Source: Poecilobothrus nobilitatus (taxonomy: Eukaryota; Arthropoda; Insecta; Diptera; Dolichopodidae). Taken from it: DNA of 64,000 nt. The notes beneath the pieces are model-generated. The model was not told where the DNA came from, made no database searches, and worked only from the letters and a program-made list of their open reading frames with translations. The position numbers and the translations under genes are program-made. Within the stretch, counting starts at the first letter, position 1. Every line of letters starts with the position of its first letter. The stretch is taken from positions 268,080,515 through 268,144,514 of the forward strand of contig OX352773.1 of NCBI GenBank assembly GCA_947095535.1, written 5' to 3'. Positions 59,511 through 64,000 of the stretch are shown here, piece after piece.

Positions 59511-59697
59511 AAATTTTTTTTTTTGCAGTGCATTTCTCTGCCACATAATTGTGAACAGGAAATTACACAGCCTTTCCTTTTCAGGTGTGGCTGTAAATGT
59601 CGCAAGGGGGAATAACTCTTACGACGTGTTTGGGATTCGAAACCAAAATCCCTCGGTGCTTACAGCGTATTTTATACGCTCTTACCCACTAGGTTAA
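59511..59697 (-). mobile_element. tRNA-derived SINE, head-truncated
   Basis: On the minus strand: CCTAGTGGGTAAGAGCG, TAAAATACGCTGTAAGCACC, the B-box region altered to TTTCGAATCCC, GTCGTAAGAGTTATTCCCCC, TTGCGACATTTACAGCCACA, CTGTGTAATTTCC, and a poly-A tail (T-run on the plus strand near 59513-59524). The first bases of the head (GGCCTCGGTGG in sister copies) are missing. AGGTTA flanks both sides and may be a short target-site duplication. Confidence 0.75.
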
Positions 59698-62600
59698 AAG
59701 ATGTAATTATATTTATTTATTTTTTTTTTGTTTTATGGTTTAAATTTTATTTTCTTGAAAAGAAAATAATATTCAAAATACTTTAAATTTTACTAAAATA
59801 CAAAGTTGTGAATTAAAAGCAAAAAAAAAGGGACAAAATGTATAACTATTTTCTTTTACTTTTTTTGGTTATTCTAAAGATAGATAAACTAAATTACATT
59901 TTTAGATTGAAAAGAGTCTGAAATTTCCCAAAAGAAAAATTTAAAAAGAACCAAAGAAAATGTGTTATAAATAACTAAAAGTTGAACCTTATTTCTGTTA
60001 AATAATTTACCAACAGTTCATTTTATGACGCAATGCTAATTACCTACAAAAAATTAAACTTAATAACAAATAAATAGAAACTTTTCTGAGATATATCTTT
60101 TTCTAAAAAAATAAATCTATAGACACGCCAACTACTCAATGATTTTGGACATGATATTTGTATTAGGTATAGATAGGTATAAAGGGGATACTGATACACA
60201 CTTAGGCCGGTGTCCGCTGTTATACCCTCGATTAGTTTTTCATTGGTAGTTTATTACAAAATGCTATACAAATCTATTAAGTCCATCTCCGCCAAATCGA
60301 AAAACTTGAACCTCTCCAGAAATTTTCTTCTTTTGAGAGTTAGAGTCGGGCATTTATACAATGGCTGTACTCTTCATTTTAGAAGATTCTGCATAAGTCG
60401 TATGAGGGAAATTTTCACTTTTTAGAAGTGTCTGTTGACCGGACAGTGTCACGTTTAAACTTATATTATATTAACGATATTTGCAGCGATTTAGGGAGTG
60501 TCTAGTTGATTGTTTAAAATCTATTGCAGTCCAGGTTTGTTAGAAAACAAACAAGTTAGATTGTAATAGAAAACCCCTTATGTATGATATAAATTAATAT
60601 TGATGATATTATGATAAATGATTATATTATATGAAATTACAAGGGAACTGCGGAATTTAAAATCCATTTTTATGGTCACATCATTTAAAAATATAAACAA
60701 AATAAGAAACATGGCTAAACATATTTTAAAATAACTTAAGAAAGCAGAATATTACAAACTTATCAGAAGAAAGAAATACGACCTAATAAGCCTCTAATAA
60801 AAAAATTTGTGTAAAACGAAAATAATTCTCATATTATTGGTACTAGATGCAAAATTAATTAAAACATCTAATACATAGGAAAAATGTGCGTTAACAATCA
60901 AAATTTGATAATTGTTAATATTAGAAATTTGTATCTTTTAAATCTTTTACTTATTTGTCTCATCTGTCTGATTTTCTTAATTTTTGGCCGGACTATAATT
61001 TGTTTCTTTTTCTGTAACCAATAAAAGAAAGGAAACAAACTAATAAAGTTTGTATAATCTTTAGTCTTTATATACATATATATATATATATTTATATAAA
61101 AATATGTAAGCTCATATAAATATTTGGTAAAAGGATAACCACATAGTCTAAAAATATCTTACAAGGACCAGTTTTTGCATTTTTTATAAGGAAGATCTTT
61201 TTGGTGTACTAAATTTATTTTTTTTGTTAGGCAAAAATACAAAATTTTTTTTTTTATCTTTTTTTTTTTTTACTTTCTTTTGAACCATTAATATTATACT
61301 GGCCCACCTGTACATAATTTTTGTATCTTTTGTTTTTATTTCTTAGAAAACCTTAAATAACTTTTATTTCTATCATTTGGAGTAAATGAGTATGAGTCGT
61401 TGCTTAATGTATTACTCTAATTTTTTGTGCTATTTTATATAAATACCGCATGTAATATTTAACATTTTTGATTTAATCGAAAAATTACTTGAATTCTATT
61501 TAAAAATAGTTCAGATATATTAAGCAAAATAAACAAATTACGCCTTATAATAATTTTTTATGATTTAGTTTAAATCTTTAAGTATGAAATCAATTTAAAA
61601 TTAATATAATTTATTTATTATAGAAATTTCTAGTAGATAATTTTTAAAAAAAACCGTTTTCCTCATTGGCATTATCACCAATTCACAATAGTACAACAAT
61701 ACTAAGAATTATTCATTTTAACTCAGAAAGCTTAAGGTTTAATCATCATAAAACATCGCCTATTATTAATAATAACGCCATTATAAAACGAATGTTTTCG
61801 AAATGTTTAAATTCTATTCCATTGAAATGAAAAATAATTTTATTTGTTTAAGTTTAGATTATAGAAAATTTGACACGTGACATACACATTTCTATGAATA
61901 ACACTATACTTTTTAACAGGATTAAAGATATTATTATACATTTTTAGTTAGCAATATAATTATTAAATAATAATCAATATACATATTATATGAATATCTA
62001 TCTAATTCATTCAATTCTATATGGAGTTCGTAAAATATGTATTAAAATAAAAAACAAAAAAAATATTCAATATCCCTTCTTTTACATTGTATTTAATTAA
62101 GCGGGGAGTATTATAAAAGTAATTAAATCAATCAAAGCGATAAATACGATAAAAGGATTTATTTATAATAAAAATAAACCTTAAAAATAGAAAATCAATA
62201 TAAACATTAATTTACAATCAAATATATTGTATATATACATACATATAAAAAATACATAGAAACAAGTATAAAGAAAAAATCAATGTGTTCAAATCTAAAT
62301 GAATTGAAAAAGGATTTAGTGCATATACCTATATATAGGTAAAGTTGTAACAAAAAATAATATTTAAATGAAACACTTATATTATGATAATATATTATAT
62401 TATATATATTTCTTTGGGACATTGTCTAAAGCAAATATACAAATATATATTTACAGTAAAATAAAATTATTCCTAACATTAGGTTAAATTTCAAAATTTC
62501 GGTTAATTCATTTTAAATATGATTCCATCATATAATAATTGTCAAACCCTAAAATAAAATGAATAAAAAACTCATATTGTAAAACTAAAAACATATGTAT

Positions 62601-62920
62601 CTAGTAACTAGTAACTCTGTTTATATATGCTAAATAATAAATTTAATTCCGGTTCTCGAAAAAAGAATAATTCCATCTGCCTCAAAATTGGAATAATTCA
62701 AAGATTTGGATTCAAAACACATATTATAGTGAATTTTATAAATCTAAATCAAAATATTGGCTTATCCTAATTATCGTCTTACTTATTTTCATTTTATTTT
62801 AGAAGACTCGCTTTAATTATACAGTCGAAAACATAACTTTAAAGATTTTAAAATTGAATACAAAAAATCAAGAGGAAAAAATAAAAACAAAAAGAACTTC
62901 TAACCTACACTCGTATAAAA
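59698..62920. other. AT-rich intergenic sequence
   Basis: No gene is firmly supported. The patch 60200-60560 is less AT-rich, and an RVRVGHLYNG-like reading in its 71-codon frame (60210-60425) faintly recalls the R-x-R-x-G-H motif of LINE C-termini, but no following cysteine finger was found. An (AT)n tract lies near 61074-61092. Confidence 0.4.
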
Positions 62921-62924
62921 ACTG

Positions 62925-63275
62925 CTAAAATCGTAGCGATTATTATGGATCACTGGCCGATAGGAAACTATTCAGAAAAATTGATATTCTTTACCACATA
63001 CAGTGTAGCTAGCTGTAAAGAGAAAGAGATGGAGGAGATTGCACCATTGCTTTCTATGCAAATGACCGGCCCTAGCTAAGATGAATAAGGAAAATCTGAA
63101 GATGATCTACCTGCTCAGACATAAACCAGTTATCTAAAAGTAAATTTGAAAACCTAATTTTAATTCTAATCTTACGGGCTGCTGATATAAGACAGTTGAC
63201 AAACAAAATACGGGGAAATAGCATCGAAAGGGCACGGCAAATATATAAGATATACCTAACCATACCTAGAAGAGA
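62925..63275 (+). pseudogene. R1/Jockey-type LINE C-terminal and 3'-end relic
   Basis: The plus strand reads MDHWPIGNYSEKLIFF, then SCKEKEMEEIAPLLS, corresponding to the T-G-H-x-x-I-G-x-x-A-x-x-L ... C-x-S-C-x-x-E-E-E-x-x-E-H-L-L-C stretch of LINE ORF2; the first conserved Gly is Asp, and the second pair of finger ligands is not visible. The 3' end has GGGAAATAGCATCG, GGGCACGGCAAATATATAAG and ACCTAACCATACC, recalling the ACCTAACCT-rich 3' ends of such elements. Several stops interrupt the frame. The minus-strand frame at 63072-63263 is its shadow. Confidence 0.5.
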
Positions 63276-64000
63276 ATAATCATATAAATTATTATTTTTA
63301 CATTATGAATTCTACTGTACAAACTCATAGAATATACACTGCTCATTGAATATTATCTCTTCTCTTTATCTTTTCTCTATCTCTTCTCTTCTCTCAAAAT
63401 AACTTCTTCTTAAAAAAATAAAAATAAAAAGAGTTGTAATCGTCAACTTTCCAAGTGGAAAATTCTTTGACAAAAAATAAAATCATAAAAAACAAAAAAA
63501 AAGAAAATGGAACCAAATAAAAATAAATACAAAAAAAAAATGTTTTTCTTTCTTTTTTTTAAATTTTGAATGAAGCGGAAAATCTTATGTACAAAAATAG
63601 AAGAAATAGAAATAAAACGAACAAAACAAGGTTTTTTTTTGGTTTACATTTTACTTTCCAATTCATTGGGTAGAAATGTATTTTGTTTTTTATTCTTGTC
63701 CTTTTTTACTGTTATTTTTTTTTTTTTTTTTCCTTAACTAAAATAAGCATGAGAATAAAACCAAAATTAATTTATAAATAAATAAAAAAAAAAGTTTTAT
63801 AATAAAATTAAAATTATTATCAAAGGACATGAGGTACAAATGAATAAGAATTATGATGTGGTTAAGTTTGGTATAGAAAAAAATGGTATTTTCTTACTTT
63901 TTTTCCAAATATTTATTTTAATTGCGACATTTATAGTTATTAAAATTTTGATTGATTGCAAACAGATTGTATTTTTGTGCTTCAGATTTTATGTTTTAAA
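63276..64000. other. AT-rich intergenic sequence with polypyrimidine tract
   Basis: A CT-rich tract of about 45 bases (CTCTTCTCTTTATC-type) at about 63352-63395, then A- and T-runs. No gene recognised up to the window end. Confidence 0.5.

Noticed and set aside
60210..60540. Possible LINE C-terminal relic (RVRVGH motif)
   Set aside because: Only one short motif is recognisable; the cysteine finger and RNase H context are missing, so it is left as unassigned sequence.

Overview
This is a very AT-rich eukaryotic window, most likely from a fly (Diptera, probably Brachycera). Four things point that way: a spliced metazoan-type Hsp70 gene, many long nonautonomous repeats with the plan of the dipteran DINE-1/INE-1 (Helentron-associated) elements, tRNA-derived SINEs, and decayed LINE copies. 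No prokaryotic features (operons, ribosome binding sites, CRISPR) were seen. The species cannot be named from the sequence alone.

Only one intact protein-coding gene is convincing: a divergent, lidless Hsp70 paralogue at 39518-41161 (+, 547 aa). A clean splice acceptor lies 7 bases before its ATG and a poly(A) signal about 150 bases after its stop. The protein keeps the Hsp70 fold signatures but has lost residues central to ATP hydrolysis: Leu70 stands where Hsc70 has Lys71 and Asn174 where it has Glu175. It has no helical lid and no EEVD tail, and ends instead in a lysine-rich segment, four aspartates and Cys-Asn-Ile-Leu, which reads as a CaaX prenylation box. About 5 kb upstream (34522-34689) is a short, stop-containing relic of a sister copy. 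A weaker candidate is a pair of small exons at 3040-3116 and 3166-3230.

The rest is a transposon graveyard. 1-10 kb: tandem SINEs, another tRNA-like SINE, and three foldback elements (3993-4988, 8642-9233, 9333-9988). 10-24 kb: a LINE reverse-transcriptase relic, a SINE, a full DINE-like element, a LINE C-terminal relic, a LINE tail with an open frame, and an I-like LINE 3' fragment with RNase H. 25-30 kb: a palindromic element with arms of about 500 bp, a truncated DINE-like copy and a hAT-like inverted-repeat element. 31-38 kb: a LINE RT relic, two DINE-like copies around the Hsp70 relic, and SINE and LINE pieces upstream of the gene. 41-53 kb: SINEs with target-site duplications, a composite DINE-like element, a LINE tail, a tandemly built DINE relative, a MITE, and a SINE microsatellite tail split by a DINE-like insertion. 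53-64 kb: mostly featureless AT-rich sequence with one diverged DINE relative, one SINE and one LINE relic.

The mobile parts interact: a SINE shares a 3' block with the resident I-like LINE, elements nest in one another, and one internal core recurs between unrelated foldback arms. All family names come from motif recognition without database searches.
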